In this document: piece by piece, positions 6,239-15,002 of the stretch | Layout of the letters: each line of letters starts with the position of its first letter | Position numbering within the stretch: the first letter of the stretch is position 1 | Assembly (NCBI GenBank): GCA_964552205.1 | Contig: CAZKFT010000001.1 | Location: forward strand, 1-64,000 | DNA from: JAIVGZ01 sp964552205 | GTDB lineage: Bacteria > Pseudomonadota > Gammaproteobacteria > Natronospirales > JAIVGZ01 | Reading direction: 5' to 3' | Length of the DNA: 64,000 nucleotides | Notes under the pieces: generated by a model | Databases searched by the model: none | What the model was told of the DNA's origin: nothing | Seen by the model: the letters and a program-made list of their open reading frames with translations, nothing else | Program-made: the position numbers and the translations under genes

Positions 6239-7519
6239 TTACACATTCGCATCCTGTTTTGGGAACACCCTGTCGACGAGCCGGTCAGCCCAGAATGTGA
6301 GGCGATTCCACAGTGGTCCGAACACCAATGCAGCCGTGGCGCTTGCCGCATAAGCGCCACTGTTCGCTGGTAGGTCCAGCCAATCAGTGAGGAGCCCTGA
6401 AACGAAGGTCTCGATTACCGCGAACAGCAAGGTCAGTAGAATGATGATGGTGCCGAGAACGATACTCCGACGCATCACCAGCGCGGGATCCAGTGCGCCA
6501 AAGCGGAACACCGCCACCGCAAGGCAACCGACGAATGCGAGCGCGCCGCTTGCAAGGACGATGGGGGCCAACCCAAGGCGTAACGGGGAGTCCATCAGAG
6601 CACTGATGATCAGTGCCGGTACCCACAAGCTGACGCACAAGTATCCGATGACCAATCCCTGGAGCAGCCACAAGGCACGGACTCTGTCGTCCCTGTTGTT
6701 GAGTGCGAGGTAGCGCTCGCGGGCGGTAATCATCGCCAAGGGAATGTATATGGCCGCAGGTACCACCACAAATATCTCGTAGCTATCCGCTGTGAAGACG
6801 GCTAAAAGCACCAGCGCCGCAATAAGTGCCCCGAGAACTGGCCACGGCCGCGTGATAATCGTGGCAAACATCAACAGTATGCGGTTGTGACGAACCGATG
6901 CCATGTCGCGCGCCAGCCGGTCCTGTTCACGTTTCACACTACCGAGCACCCAATTCCGATAACGTTCCTTGCCGATTGCCAGCGCGGATATTCGTGACAT
7001 CCAGTTGACGGGAGCGTCGAAGTACGCAACCGGATCGTGAACCCCGCTGCTGTCATCCGGCGCTCCCATGAACTTGCTGCGGGTCGTATCGAGCGTTCGT
7101 TGTCGGACCTGATAAAAGAGGGCCCTCACCGCTTCGGGAGATGCCTTCTGTGGGAAGCTGATGTAGAAGTTCGCAACCGAGAGGGCCGCCGTCATCCAAG
7201 CTATTGGCAGAAGGGCCATGGCGCTCTGGTTTGAACTCAGCCAAGGCGAAGTCCAGATTCCCCACGCGGCGACAGCGGCGCATAAGCCCAGTCCTAAGGG
7301 CCAGGCCCGCCGGAACGCTTCGACTCGGAGCACCATCGCGATGCTGATGGCGATGGCCACGGAGGCAGTGATGTTGCCGATGACCAGCGTCGGCACAAGC
7401 GCCCAATCACCCCACCATACCGCCCAAGTGAATCCATCGGACGGCAGGGCCACCGTGGTGGCCGCGACCAGCGCGAACACGGCCAAAGCGGCTCTGGGAA
7501 GCAGGTATCGAGGTTCCAT
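6239..7519 (-). CDS. Polytopic membrane protein resembling a histidine-kinase sensor half without an output domain
   Basis: 426 residues. ATG 7519 follows GGGAGGG at good spacing; a GTG lies one codon earlier. About eight or nine hydrophobic helices are visible, in two groups (about 10-130 and 220-400) around a soluble loop at about 135-215 with many Arg/Asp residues. The end reads GPLWNRLTFWADRLVDRVFPKQ before the stop. The similar FxPLRxRxQxxVDRxFFR pattern usually forms the junction between a multi-helix sensor and a cytoplasmic GAF/kinase domain, but here the protein stops at that point. No kinase or GGDEF domain is seen in any frame downstream. Alternatively it is an ordinary membrane protein whose resemblance is accidental. 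No enzyme function can be assigned. Confidence 0.75.
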   Translation of the reverse strand: MEPRYLLPRAALAVFALVAATTVALPSDGFTWAVWWGDWALVPTLVIGNITASVAIAISIAMVLRVEAFRRAWPLGLGLCAAVAAWGIWTSPWLSSNQSAMALLPIAWMTAALSVANFYISFPQKASPEAVRALFYQVRQRTLDTTRSKFMGAPDDSSGVHDPVAYFDAPVNWMSRISALAIGKERYRNWVLGSVKREQDRLARDMASVRHNRILLMFATIITRPWPVLGALIAALVLLAVFTADSYEIFVVVPAAIYIPLAMITARERYLALNNRDDRVRALWLLQGLVIGYLCVSLWVPALIISALMDSPLRLGLAPIVLASGALAFVGCLAVAVFRFGALDPALVMRRSIVLGTIIILLTLLFAVIETFVSGLLTDWLDLPANSGAYAASATAALVFGPLWNRLTFWADRLVDRVFPKQDANV

Positions 7520-7581
7520 CACCGTCCCTCCCGTTTAGGGCTGGAACAGTGTGGCGCAATCCATTGGAGGAGGAAAGGTAC

Positions 7582-7596
7582 CGCGGGGCTTCCGCG
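7582..7596 (-). terminator. Weak hairpin after uvrA
   Basis: Just past the uvrA stop on the minus strand a short GC-rich stem (CGCGG with CCGCG) is followed by a T-poor stretch. It is weak as an intrinsic terminator and is recorded as the only candidate at this gene end. Confidence 0.2.
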
Positions 7597-10512
7597 TCAG
7601 GCGCGCTTTCTAGTGGGCTTTTTTGGGTTCTCGCCCTTCGCGGCCACCTGCCTGCGCTGAAGCTTCGGCAGGCGGGAAGGGCCGCTCCCACGGGGTTGCA
7701 GGAGCGGTGCGAGGTAGCGCCCCGTGTAGGAGTGCTTGTCCTTCGCGACTTGTTCCGGGGTTCCGGCGACGAGGATGGTGCCGCCGCGCTCGCCACCTTC
7801 GGGGCCGAGGTCGATGACCCAATCAGCGGTCTTGATGACATCCAGGTTGTGCTCGATGACCACCACGGTGTTGCCGTGGTCACGCAAGCGGTGCAAAACG
7901 CCGAGCAATTGTTCGATGTCGTGGAAGTGCAGACCGGTCGTGGGTTCGTCGAGGATGTAAAGCGTCTGCCCGGTGTCGCGCTTGGACAACTCGCGTGACA
8001 GTTTCACACGCTGGGCTTCGCCGCCAGACAGCGTGGTCGCGTTCTGGCCGAGCTTGATGTAGGTGAGGCCGACATCCATCAGGGTCTGAAGTTTGCGCTT
8101 GATCGGCGGCACCGCCTCGAAGAAGGTATAGGCATCTTCAACCGTCATTTCCAGCACTTCGTGAATGTTCTTGCCCTTGTAACGAACCTCTAGGGTTTCG
8201 CGGTTGTAACGCTGCCCCTTGCAGACATCACAGGACACATAGATATCCGGCAGGAAATGCATCTCCACCTTGATGACGCCGTCGCCCTGACAGGCCTCGC
8301 AGCGTCCGCCCTTCACATTGAAACTGAAGCGCCCGACTTTGTAGCCACGCGAACGAGCCTCTTGCGTGCCCGCGAACAGGTCACGGATGGGCGTGAACAA
8401 GCCCGTGTAGGTAGCGGGGTTGGAGCGTGGCGTACGCCCAATCGGACTCTGGTCAATGTCGATGACCTTGTCGATGGCGTCCAGCCCGTCCACGCCATCG
8501 CAGGGTGCACCATCATCGCTGGCGCCATTCAGAACGCGTGCGGTCTGTCGGTACAGCGTGTCGTTGATGAGCGTGGACTTGCCGGACCCGGATACCCCGG
8601 TCACGCAGGTGAACAGGCCCATGGGGATGCGGCAGTCCACGCCCTTGAGATTGTTGCCAGTTGCATTGCGGATATGTAGCCAGCGCTTGCCCGGCTTGTG
8701 CCGTGTTCCGGGCAAGGGAATCCGGCGGCGTCCCGACAAATACATCCCTGTCAGGGAATGTTTGCTCGACGCGACATCGTCGGGCGTACCCTGGGCCACC
8801 ACCTGGCCGCCATGCACACCTGCGCCCGGCCCCATGTCGAGTACATGGTCGGCTGCGCGGATAGCATCTTCGTCGTGTTCGACGACGATGACGGTGTTGC
8901 CGAGATCGCGTAGGTAGGTCAGAGTATTCAGCAAGCGCTGGTTGTCGCGCTGGTGCAGGCCTATGGATGGCTCGTCCAAGACATACATGACGCCGACTAG
9001 GCCGGCACCTATCTGACTGGCCAAGCGAATGCGTTGTGCTTCGCCACCCGACAGCGTGTCTGCGCTGCGCTCCAGCGTGAGGTAGTCCAAGCCAACATTA
9101 ACGAGGAAAGTCAGGCGCTCGGTAATCTCCTTGACGATGCGGGACGCAATCTCGCCGCGCCGACCCGGCAGCGACAGCTCGCCGAAGAAGGCAAGCGCGC
9201 GGTCGACCGGAAGGCGGGTGATGTCCGGGAGGCGCTGGTCAGCGATGAGCACGGTGCGTGCTGCGCGGTTGAGACGGGTGCCGTCACAGTCCGGGCACGG
9301 CCGGTTGGCGAGGTATTTGGACAGTTCCTCGCGCACCATGTTCGACTCGGTCTCACGGTAGCGACGCGAGAGGTTGGTAATGATGCCTTCGAAGCTGTGC
9401 TTGCGCTTGATCCAGCCACCGCGTTCCGACGGATAACGGAATTCGATCACCTGTTTGCCGCTGCCGTGCAAGATGACCTGTTGGATGTCCTTGCTCAGCG
9501 TCTCCCACGGCGCCTCGATGTCGAAGCTGTAATGCTCAGAGAGCGCTTTGACCAACTGGAAGTAATAGGCATTGCGTCGGTCCCAGCCGCGCACCGCGCC
9601 CCCGGCCAATGACAGTTCCGGATGCTGCACCACACGATGCGGGTCAAAGAACTGATGTACGCCGAGGCCGTCGCACGAAGGGCAGGCGCCAGTCGGGTTG
9701 TTGAAGGAGAACAAGCGTGGCTCGAGCTCGGAAATGCTGTAACCACATTCGGGACAGGCAAAACGCGACGAGAACACCAGCTCTTCCCGGTCCGGCTCAT
9801 CCATGAACGCGACCCGAGCGATGCCATTGGCGATGCGCAGGGCGGTTTCCAGTGATTCGGCAAACCGTTGTTGTTGGTCCGGCCGTACTTTCACGCGGTC
9901 CACGACGGCCTCGATGGTGTGCTTGCGTTTGAGGTCCAGCGTGGGCGCGCGGTCCAGGTCGACGACCTTGCCGTTGATGCGCGCGCGGATGAAGCCCTGA
10001 CTACGTAACTCGTCCAACAACTGCAGATGCTCTCCCTTGCGGTCTGACATCACCGGTGCGAGCAACATCAATGGTGTTCCCTCGGGGAGTGCGAGCAGTT
10101 GGTCCACCATCTGGCTGACGGTCTGCGCCGTGAGGTCTATTGAATGGTCCGGGCAACGCGGAATACCGGCGCGTGCAAACAACAGTCGCAAGTAGTCGTA
10201 GATTTCGGTGACGGTTCCCACGGTGGAACGCGGGTTGTGCGATGTGGATTTCTGCTCGATGGAAATCGCCGGCGACAGACCCTCGATGTGGTCCACATCC
10301 GGTTTCTCCATCATCGACAGGAACTGCCGCGCGTAAGCAGAGAGCGACTCCACATAGCGACGTTGGCCCTCTGCATAGATGGTGTCGAACGCCAACGAAG
10401 ACTTGCCGGAACCCGACAATCCCGTGATGACAATGAGCTTGTCACGCGGGAGGTCCACGTTGATGTTTTTGAGGTTGTGCGTCCTAGCGCCGCGGATGAG
10501 TATGGTGTCCAT
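7597..10512 (-). CDS. uvrA: Excinuclease ABC subunit A
   Basis: 971 residues from ATG 10512 (MDTILIRGARTHNLKN, the canonical UvrA N-terminus; the frame extends further upstream without similarity). Damage-recognition ATPase of nucleotide excision repair, acting as a dimer with UvrB. Two ABC modules are visible: Walker A GLSGSGKSS near the N-terminus and GVSGSGKST in the second half, signature motifs LSGGEAQRIRLA and LSGGEAQRVKLS, and Walker B regions VLDEPSIGLH and ILDEPTTGLH. Zinc-finger cysteines occur in CPECGYS/CPSCDGLG and CEACQGDG/CDVCKGQ. The usual protein ends near YTGRYLAPLL; here about 35 further basic residues follow, encoded partly by a REP-like palindrome at 7635-7707. No LexA-type box was seen in its promoter region. 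Confidence 0.98.
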   Translation of the reverse strand: MDTILIRGARTHNLKNINVDLPRDKLIVITGLSGSGKSSLAFDTIYAEGQRRYVESLSAYARQFLSMMEKPDVDHIEGLSPAISIEQKSTSHNPRSTVGTVTEIYDYLRLLFARAGIPRCPDHSIDLTAQTVSQMVDQLLALPEGTPLMLLAPVMSDRKGEHLQLLDELRSQGFIRARINGKVVDLDRAPTLDLKRKHTIEAVVDRVKVRPDQQQRFAESLETALRIANGIARVAFMDEPDREELVFSSRFACPECGYSISELEPRLFSFNNPTGACPSCDGLGVHQFFDPHRVVQHPELSLAGGAVRGWDRRNAYYFQLVKALSEHYSFDIEAPWETLSKDIQQVILHGSGKQVIEFRYPSERGGWIKRKHSFEGIITNLSRRYRETESNMVREELSKYLANRPCPDCDGTRLNRAARTVLIADQRLPDITRLPVDRALAFFGELSLPGRRGEIASRIVKEITERLTFLVNVGLDYLTLERSADTLSGGEAQRIRLASQIGAGLVGVMYVLDEPSIGLHQRDNQRLLNTLTYLRDLGNTVIVVEHDEDAIRAADHVLDMGPGAGVHGGQVVAQGTPDDVASSKHSLTGMYLSGRRRIPLPGTRHKPGKRWLHIRNATGNNLKGVDCRIPMGLFTCVTGVSGSGKSTLINDTLYRQTARVLNGASDDGAPCDGVDGLDAIDKVIDIDQSPIGRTPRSNPATYTGLFTPIRDLFAGTQEARSRGYKVGRFSFNVKGGRCEACQGDGVIKVEMHFLPDIYVSCDVCKGQRYNRETLEVRYKGKNIHEVLEMTVEDAYTFFEAVPPIKRKLQTLMDVGLTYIKLGQNATTLSGGEAQRVKLSRELSKRDTGQTLYILDEPTTGLHFHDIEQLLGVLHRLRDHGNTVVVIEHNLDVIKTADWVIDLGPEGGERGGTILVAGTPEQVAKDKHSYTGRYLAPLLQPRGSGPSRLPKLQRRQVAAKGENPKKPTRKRA
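7635..7707. repeat. REP-like palindromic element inside the 3' end of uvrA
   Basis: CCTTCGCGGCCA (7635-7646) and GGGCCGCTCCCACGGG (7679-7694) match the element at 11121-11160 in the MFS gene. CCGCTCC (7682-7688) pairs with GGAGCGG (7701-7707). Between the two shared blocks lies a second hairpin (CCTGCC 7647-7652 with GGCAGG 7667-7672) around the palindrome GAAGCTTC. It encodes residues about 936-960 of UvrA, beyond the conserved end of the family. Confidence 0.7.
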
Positions 10513-10568
10513 CGAACCTGCTAATATACGCCGCTCGCCACTTACGCCGCAAAATGCATCCAGACCGT

Positions 10569-11693
10569 ATGAATCCCGCCGAACGCCGCGCGACGCTGAC
10601 ACTTGCCAGCGTCTATGGGCTGCGCATGCTCGGGATGTTCCTGATTCTCCCGGTGTTCGTCCTCTATGCCCGCGACCTGCCGGGTGCGACTCCCGCTTTG
10701 ATAGGTCTGGCCTTGGGTATTTACGGCCTGACGCAGGGTCTTCTGCAAATCCCCTTTGGTTGGCTATCGGACAAAGTGGGCCGCAAGCCGGTCATTGCAC
10801 TGGGGCTGACCTTGTTCGCTGCTGGCAGCATGGTGGCGGCCTCCGCTCCGGATATGGTCTGGACGGTCATAGGCCGCGCTATACAAGGTGCTGGCGCTGT
10901 GGCGGCGGTGTTGGCGGCTTTGCTGGCCGACCTGACCCGGGACGGCGTCAGGACTCGTGCCATGGCGGTGGTCGGGGTGACCATAGGGGCGTCTTTCGGA
11001 CTCTCCTTGGTCCTCGGGCCGGTGTTGGATGCCTGGGTGGGGGTGCGCGGCATTTTTTGGCTGACAGCGGTCATGGCCTTGGGGGCGATTGCGGTGGTTT
11101 GGTGGGGAGTCCCTGAAAGTGGCCTTCGCGGCCAGAGGGCCGCTCCCACGGGAGGAGCGGCGAATGGCAGTCTGTGGCACCTCCATCTTGGAATCTTCAC
11201 CCTCCACGCCGTGCTCACCGCCATGTTCGTGGCGGTACCGCAAGTCCTGGCCGAGCTGATCACCCGCGCCCATTCCTGGGTTTATCTCCCGGTCTTGCTG
11301 GTCTCCGTCGCATTCATGGTTCCCGCTGTCTTGGTCGCCGACCGGCCGAAGTGGCAGAGGCCTTTGCAACTGGGGGCGGTGGCCATGTTGACGGTGAGCT
11401 TTATCCTCATGGGGGGCCTGTCGGGGACGCTTTGGGGCCTCGCTGTAGCCTTGGTAGTCTTTTTTACCGCCTTCAATTTCCTCGAAGCCAGCCTTCCTGC
11501 GGCGGTGTCGCGCGCGGCACCGGGTGCATCCCGAGGAACCGCGCTTGGCGTGTATTCAAGCAGCCAGTTCTTGGGGACCTTCGTCGGCGGCCTGCTGGGA
11601 GGCCTGCTCTGGGGCATTGGCGGCCCGACGGCGGTTTTCCTCGGCAGCGCAGTGCTGGCGGCCATCTGGTTCGGCGTTTGGGCACATAAGTGA
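10569..11693 (+). CDS. MFS transporter (YajR-like exporter)
   Basis: 374 residues from ATG 10569 (MNPAERRATLTLASVYGLRMLG); an ATG 15 bases upstream is possible. Twelve-helix major facilitator pattern: GLRMLGMFLILPVFVLYAR in helix 1, GWLSDKVGRKP in the first cytoplasmic loop (the MFS signature), and a second half from about residue 200. The substrate is unknown; YajR-type proteins are proton-coupled exporters. The central loop between helices 6 and 7 (about 185-198) is encoded by a REP-like palindrome. Divergent from uvrA, with about 56 bases between start codons, as is often seen for uvrA and an MFS gene in this class. Confidence 0.9.
   Translation: MNPAERRATLTLASVYGLRMLGMFLILPVFVLYARDLPGATPALIGLALGIYGLTQGLLQIPFGWLSDKVGRKPVIALGLTLFAAGSMVAASAPDMVWTVIGRAIQGAGAVAAVLAALLADLTRDGVRTRAMAVVGVTIGASFGLSLVLGPVLDAWVGVRGIFWLTAVMALGAIAVVWWGVPESGLRGQRAAPTGGAANGSLWHLHLGIFTLHAVLTAMFVAVPQVLAELITRAHSWVYLPVLLVSVAFMVPAVLVADRPKWQRPLQLGAVAMLTVSFILMGGLSGTLWGLAVALVVFFTAFNFLEASLPAAVSRAAPGASRGTALGVYSSSQFLGTFVGGLLGGLLWGIGGPTAVFLGSAVLAAIWFGVWAHK
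11121..11160. repeat. REP-like palindromic element inside the MFS gene
   Basis: Two adjacent hairpins: GGCC-TTCGC-GGCC, then CCGCTCC (11140-11146) with GGAGCGG (11154-11160). Both blocks are shared with 7635-7707 in uvrA. It is translated in frame as a Gly/Arg/Ala-rich stretch in the central loop of the transporter. Confidence 0.7.
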
Positions 11694-11704
11694 CGCCTCG
11701 ATGT

Positions 11705-11734
11705 GGCCCCAGCCGTGCGGCTGGGCTGGGGGCC
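11705..11734 (+). terminator. GC-rich hairpin after the MFS gene
   Basis: GGCCCCAGCC (11705-11714) pairs with GGCTGGGGGCC (11724-11734) with one bulged G. It lies 12 bases past the MFS stop. No T-run follows, so it may be a REP-type hairpin rather than a true intrinsic terminator. Confidence 0.4.
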
Positions 11735-11737
11735 GCG

Positions 11738-11743
11738 TAGAAT
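11738..11743 (+). promoter_or_regulatory. Possible -10 element for ssb
   Basis: TAGAAT lies 38 bases before the ssb start. No clear -35 is seen because the hairpin occupies that region. No LexA-like CTGT-N8-ACAG box is present. Confidence 0.3.
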
Positions 11744-11781
11744 AGACCTATCCAAAAAACAGACCAAGCGGAGAGCAAACG

Positions 11782-12252
11782 ATGGCCAGGGGAGTAAACA
11801 AGGTAATCCTGATCGGTAATCTGGGTCAGGACCCGGAAATCAAGTACATGCCCAGCGGCGGCGCGGTCGCCAATGTGCGCCTGGCCACAAGTGAGAGCTG
11901 GAAGGACAAGACCACTGGTGAGATGCAGGAACGCACCGAGTGGCACACCGTCGTGTTCTTCAACCGCCTGGCCGAAATTGTCGGCGAATACCTGAAGAAG
12001 GGCGGCAAGATTTATGTCGAAGGATCCTTGCGGACCCGCAAGTGGCAGGGCAAGGACGGCCAGGATCGCTATTCCACCGAAATTGTCGCCAGCGAGATGC
12101 AGATGCTCGACTCGAAAGGCGGTGGCAGCGGCGGCGGCGGAAGCAGCAGCTGGGATGACGACAGTGGTGGTCGCAGTGGAGGCGGCAACAAGGGCGGCGG
12201 ACGCAAGCCACAACAGGCGCCTGACGACCTCGACGACGATATCCCGTTCTAG
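11782..12252 (+). CDS. ssb: Single-stranded DNA-binding protein
   Basis: 156 residues. An N-terminal OB fold (about 1-112, starting MARGVNKVILIGNLGQDPE, with RTEWHTVVFFNRLAEI) is followed by a Gly/Ser-rich linker (about 115-145) and the acidic tip DDLDDDIPF that recruits SSB partners. It acts as a tetramer coating single-stranded DNA in replication, recombination and repair. RBS GGAGAG precedes ATG 11782. It lies close to uvrA, as in many gammaproteobacteria, but with an MFS gene between. Confidence 0.98.
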   Translation: MARGVNKVILIGNLGQDPEIKYMPSGGAVANVRLATSESWKDKTTGEMQERTEWHTVVFFNRLAEIVGEYLKKGGKIYVEGSLRTRKWQGKDGQDRYSTEIVASEMQMLDSKGGGSGGGGSSSWDDDSGGRSGGGNKGGGRKPQQAPDDLDDDIPF

Positions 12253-12263
12253 ACCGGTACCGA

Positions 12264-13586
12264 GTGCCAAAACTTTTCATCAAGACCTTCGGTTGTCAGA
12301 TGAACGAGTACGATTCGGCCAAGATGGCCGACGTGCTGGCGTCATCGCATGGGCTCGAACTCACTGAAGATGCCCAGCAGGCCGATGTCCTGTTGTTGAA
12401 CACCTGTTCCGTGCGGGAGAAAGCGCAGGAGAAGGTGTTCTCGCAACTGGGGCGTTGGCGCGAGTGGAAAGAAGAGCGCCCCGGACTCGTGATCGGCGTG
12501 GGTGGGTGCGTCGCCAGTCAGGAGGGTGAACGCTTGTTGGAACGCGCGCCTTTCGTGGATGTGGTCTTCGGCCCTCAGACCCTGCATCGCCTCCCACAAT
12601 TGTTGGAGCAAGCCGGTCGCGAGCGCAAGGCGGCAGTGGACATCAGTTTCCCCGAGATCGAGAAGTTCGACCGCCTCCCCGAACCGCGGGCTGATGGTGT
12701 CACCGCCTTTGTGTCCATCATGGAGGGGTGCAGCAAGTACTGCAGTTTCTGCGTGGTGCCTTACACGCGTGGTGAGGAAGTCAGTCGACCGCTGGACGAT
12801 GTCGTCACCGAGGTCGCGCGCCTGGCGGAGCAGGGCGTGCGCGAGGTCACGCTGCTCGGACAAAATGTAAACGGCTACCGTGGCGAGATGTCCGATGGCA
12901 CGATTGCCGACCTGGCATTGCTCATCCGGTTCGTCGCCGCCATCAATGGCATTGACCGCATCCGTTATACGACCTCGCACCCGATGGAGATGAGTGATGA
13001 ACTCATTGCGGTGTATGCAGAGGTGCCCGAACTGACAAGCCACCTGCACCTGCCTGTGCAAAGTGGATCGGACCGCATACTGGCGGCCATGAAACGCAAT
13101 CACACCGTACTCGAGTACAAATCACGGGTGCGCAAGCTGCGAGCGGCGCGGCCGGATCTCAGTCTCACTTCAGATTTCATCATCGGCTTCCCCGGGGAAA
13201 CCGAGGCAGATTTCCAGGCCACGATGAAGCTGGTCGAGGAGATCGGTTTCGACGGGGCCTTCAGCTTCCTCTACAGCGCGCGTCCAGGCACACCCGCCGC
13301 AGCACTCGAGGACGATGTCAGCGAAGAGGAAAAGCAGAGACGCCTGGCCTTGCTGCAGCATCGCTTGACGCAGCAGTACAACGCGGTGAGTACCGCCATG
13401 ATCAACACACGCCAACGCGTACTGGTGGACAGGCCGTCGCGTAAGGACCCGACCGAGCTGGCGGGCCGCACCGAGAACAACCGCGTGGTGAACTTTGCCG
13501 GGCCGGCGTCACTGATCGGGCAGTTCGCCGAGGTCATCATCACTGAGGCCTTGCCGAATTCCTTGCGGGGACGACTGGTGGCATGA
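12264..13586 (+). CDS. miaB: tRNA-2-methylthio-N6-dimethylallyladenosine synthase
   Basis: 440 residues with a GTG start (MPKLFIKTFGCQMNEYDS). Radical-SAM methylthiotransferase that adds the ms2 group to i6A37 of tRNAs reading UNN codons. The N-terminal UPF0004 domain carries the three auxiliary-cluster cysteines (in FGCQMN, NTCSVRE and GGCVASQ); the radical-SAM triad is C156, C160, C163 (CSKYCSFC). A C-terminal TRAM domain follows from about residue 375. Its stop overlaps the next ATG (ATGA), so it heads the operon miaB-ybeZ-ybeY-corC-lnt. Confidence 0.98.
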   Translation: MPKLFIKTFGCQMNEYDSAKMADVLASSHGLELTEDAQQADVLLLNTCSVREKAQEKVFSQLGRWREWKEERPGLVIGVGGCVASQEGERLLERAPFVDVVFGPQTLHRLPQLLEQAGRERKAAVDISFPEIEKFDRLPEPRADGVTAFVSIMEGCSKYCSFCVVPYTRGEEVSRPLDDVVTEVARLAEQGVREVTLLGQNVNGYRGEMSDGTIADLALLIRFVAAINGIDRIRYTTSHPMEMSDELIAVYAEVPELTSHLHLPVQSGSDRILAAMKRNHTVLEYKSRVRKLRAARPDLSLTSDFIIGFPGETEADFQATMKLVEEIGFDGAFSFLYSARPGTPAAALEDDVSEEEKQRRLALLQHRLTQQYNAVSTAMINTRQRVLVDRPSRKDPTELAGRTENNRVVNFAGPASLIGQFAEVIITEALPNSLRGRLVA

Positions 13587-14545
13587 ACATGGCGACCCTC
13601 GAAATAGAGCTGGAGCCGGACAATATCGAGCGCCTTGCCGATCTCTGTGGCCAGTTCGATGAACACTTGCGTCAGTTGGAGCAGCGCTTGGGTGTGGAGA
13701 TCAGTAACCGCGGCAACCAGTTCAGATTGGTAGGCGATGACAGCTCGGTGCAGGCGGCAGGAGAAGTGCTGCGCGAGCTTTATGAATCCACCGCGGAGCA
13801 GCCGCTGACTCCGCAACGCGTGAACCTGTTCCTGCAAGAGTCTGGCGTGGATGCAGCCGTGGCCGGAGAGCCCGGGCAAGCCATCCAGACGCGTCGCGGG
13901 ACCATACGCGGGCGCGGCCCGAACCAGCAACAGTATCTGACCAACATCGCCACGCATGATCTCAATTTCGGTATCGGGCCAGCGGGCACCGGCAAGACCT
14001 ATCTTGCAGTGGCATGTGCTGTGGACGCGCTGGAGCGCGACCGCGTGCGGCGCATCGTGTTGGTACGCCCGGCCGTGGAAGCGGGAGAGCGGCTCGGATT
14101 CCTGCCCGGTGACATGGCGCAGAAAATTGACCCGTATCTGCGACCCCTGTACGACGCGCTCTACGAGATGCTCGGATTCGAGAAAGTCGCGCGCTTGATT
14201 GAACGGCATGTCATCGAGGTCGCGCCTTTGGCTTTCATGCGAGGGCGCACGCTGAATGACTCCTTCATCATTCTGGACGAAGCCCAGAACACAACGGTCG
14301 AGCAGATGAAGATGTTCCTGACACGGATTGGCTTCGGTTCCACCGCAGTGGTGACCGGGGATGTGACCCAGGTAGACCTGCCCAAACATCAGGCCTCCGG
14401 CCTCAAGCAGGTCGTGGACATCCTCAAGGACGTGGATGGGATAAGCTTCACGGTGTTTACCCAGCGTGATGTGGTCCGCCACCCGCTGGTTCAGCGCGTC
14501 ATTGGCGCGTACGAGCGGCATGAGCAGAACAAGGAATCGGGCTGA
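13583..14545 (+). CDS. ybeZ: PhoH-family ATPase YbeZ
   Basis: 320 residues. A KH-like N-terminal region precedes a PhoH ATPase domain with Walker A GPAGTGKT (132-139) and Walker B FIILDEAQN. In gammaproteobacteria YbeZ works with the adjacent endoribonuclease YbeY in rRNA processing and ribosome quality control. Coupled to miaB (ATGA overlap) and to ybeY (1-base overlap at 14545). It is slightly shorter than the E. coli protein. No oddities. Confidence 0.96.
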   Translation: MNMATLEIELEPDNIERLADLCGQFDEHLRQLEQRLGVEISNRGNQFRLVGDDSSVQAAGEVLRELYESTAEQPLTPQRVNLFLQESGVDAAVAGEPGQAIQTRRGTIRGRGPNQQQYLTNIATHDLNFGIGPAGTGKTYLAVACAVDALERDRVRRIVLVRPAVEAGERLGFLPGDMAQKIDPYLRPLYDALYEMLGFEKVARLIERHVIEVAPLAFMRGRTLNDSFIILDEAQNTTVEQMKMFLTRIGFGSTAVVTGDVTQVDLPKHQASGLKQVVDILKDVDGISFTVFTQRDVVRHPLVQRVIGAYERHEQNKESG

Positions 14546-15000
14546 TGGCGAGCACCATAGGGGTCCAATACGCTGTGGAGCTACCCAACTTGCCGACGCG
14601 TGAGTCCTTGCGCCGTTGGGCACGGGCAGCGCTGCAGGCAGGAAACGGCAGTGGGTCTCTTGCCATCCGCATTGTCGACGAGGCGGAGAGTGCTGCACTC
14701 AACCAACAGTGGCGCGGCAAGAACGGGCCGACCAATGTCCTCAGTTTCAGCCTCGACATCCCTCCGGACGTGCCGGTTGCCGAACTCGGCGACGTCATCA
14801 TCTGTGCGCCGATTGTGGCGCGAGAGGCAGCGCAACAACACAAGGAAGCCGAGGCGCACTGGGCGCACATGGTCGTGCATGGTGTTCTGCACCTGCTAGG
14901 TCACGACCATCACAACGAGCCCGACGCACTGCGCATGGAACTCATCGAAACTGACATCCTTGCCGAACTCGGATTCCCCGACCCGTATAATTCCAACTGA
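14545..15000 (+). CDS. ybeY: Endoribonuclease YbeY
   Basis: 151 residues. The metal-binding motif HGVLHLLGHDHH is intact near the C-terminus, preceded by the conserved NVLSFSLD segment and a GDVIIC strand. Zinc-dependent single-strand RNase needed for 16S rRNA 3' maturation and 70S quality control. The start overlaps the ybeZ stop region and corC follows after 2 bases, so it lies inside the operon. Confidence 0.97.
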   Translation: MASTIGVQYAVELPNLPTRESLRRWARAALQAGNGSGSLAIRIVDEAESAALNQQWRGKNGPTNVLSFSLDIPPDVPVAELGDVIICAPIVAREAAQQHKEAEAHWAHMVVHGVLHLLGHDHHNEPDALRMELIETDILAELGFPDPYNSN

Positions 15001-15002
15001 AC

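Noticed and set aside
10513..11781. LexA (SOS) boxes near uvrA and ssb
   Set aside because: I looked for CTGT-N8-ACAG in both promoter regions and found none.
13271..14698. Long open frame on the minus strand opposite miaB, ybeZ and ybeY
   Set aside because: It lies entirely opposite three well-conserved genes and has no recognisable domain; it is a by-product of high GC.
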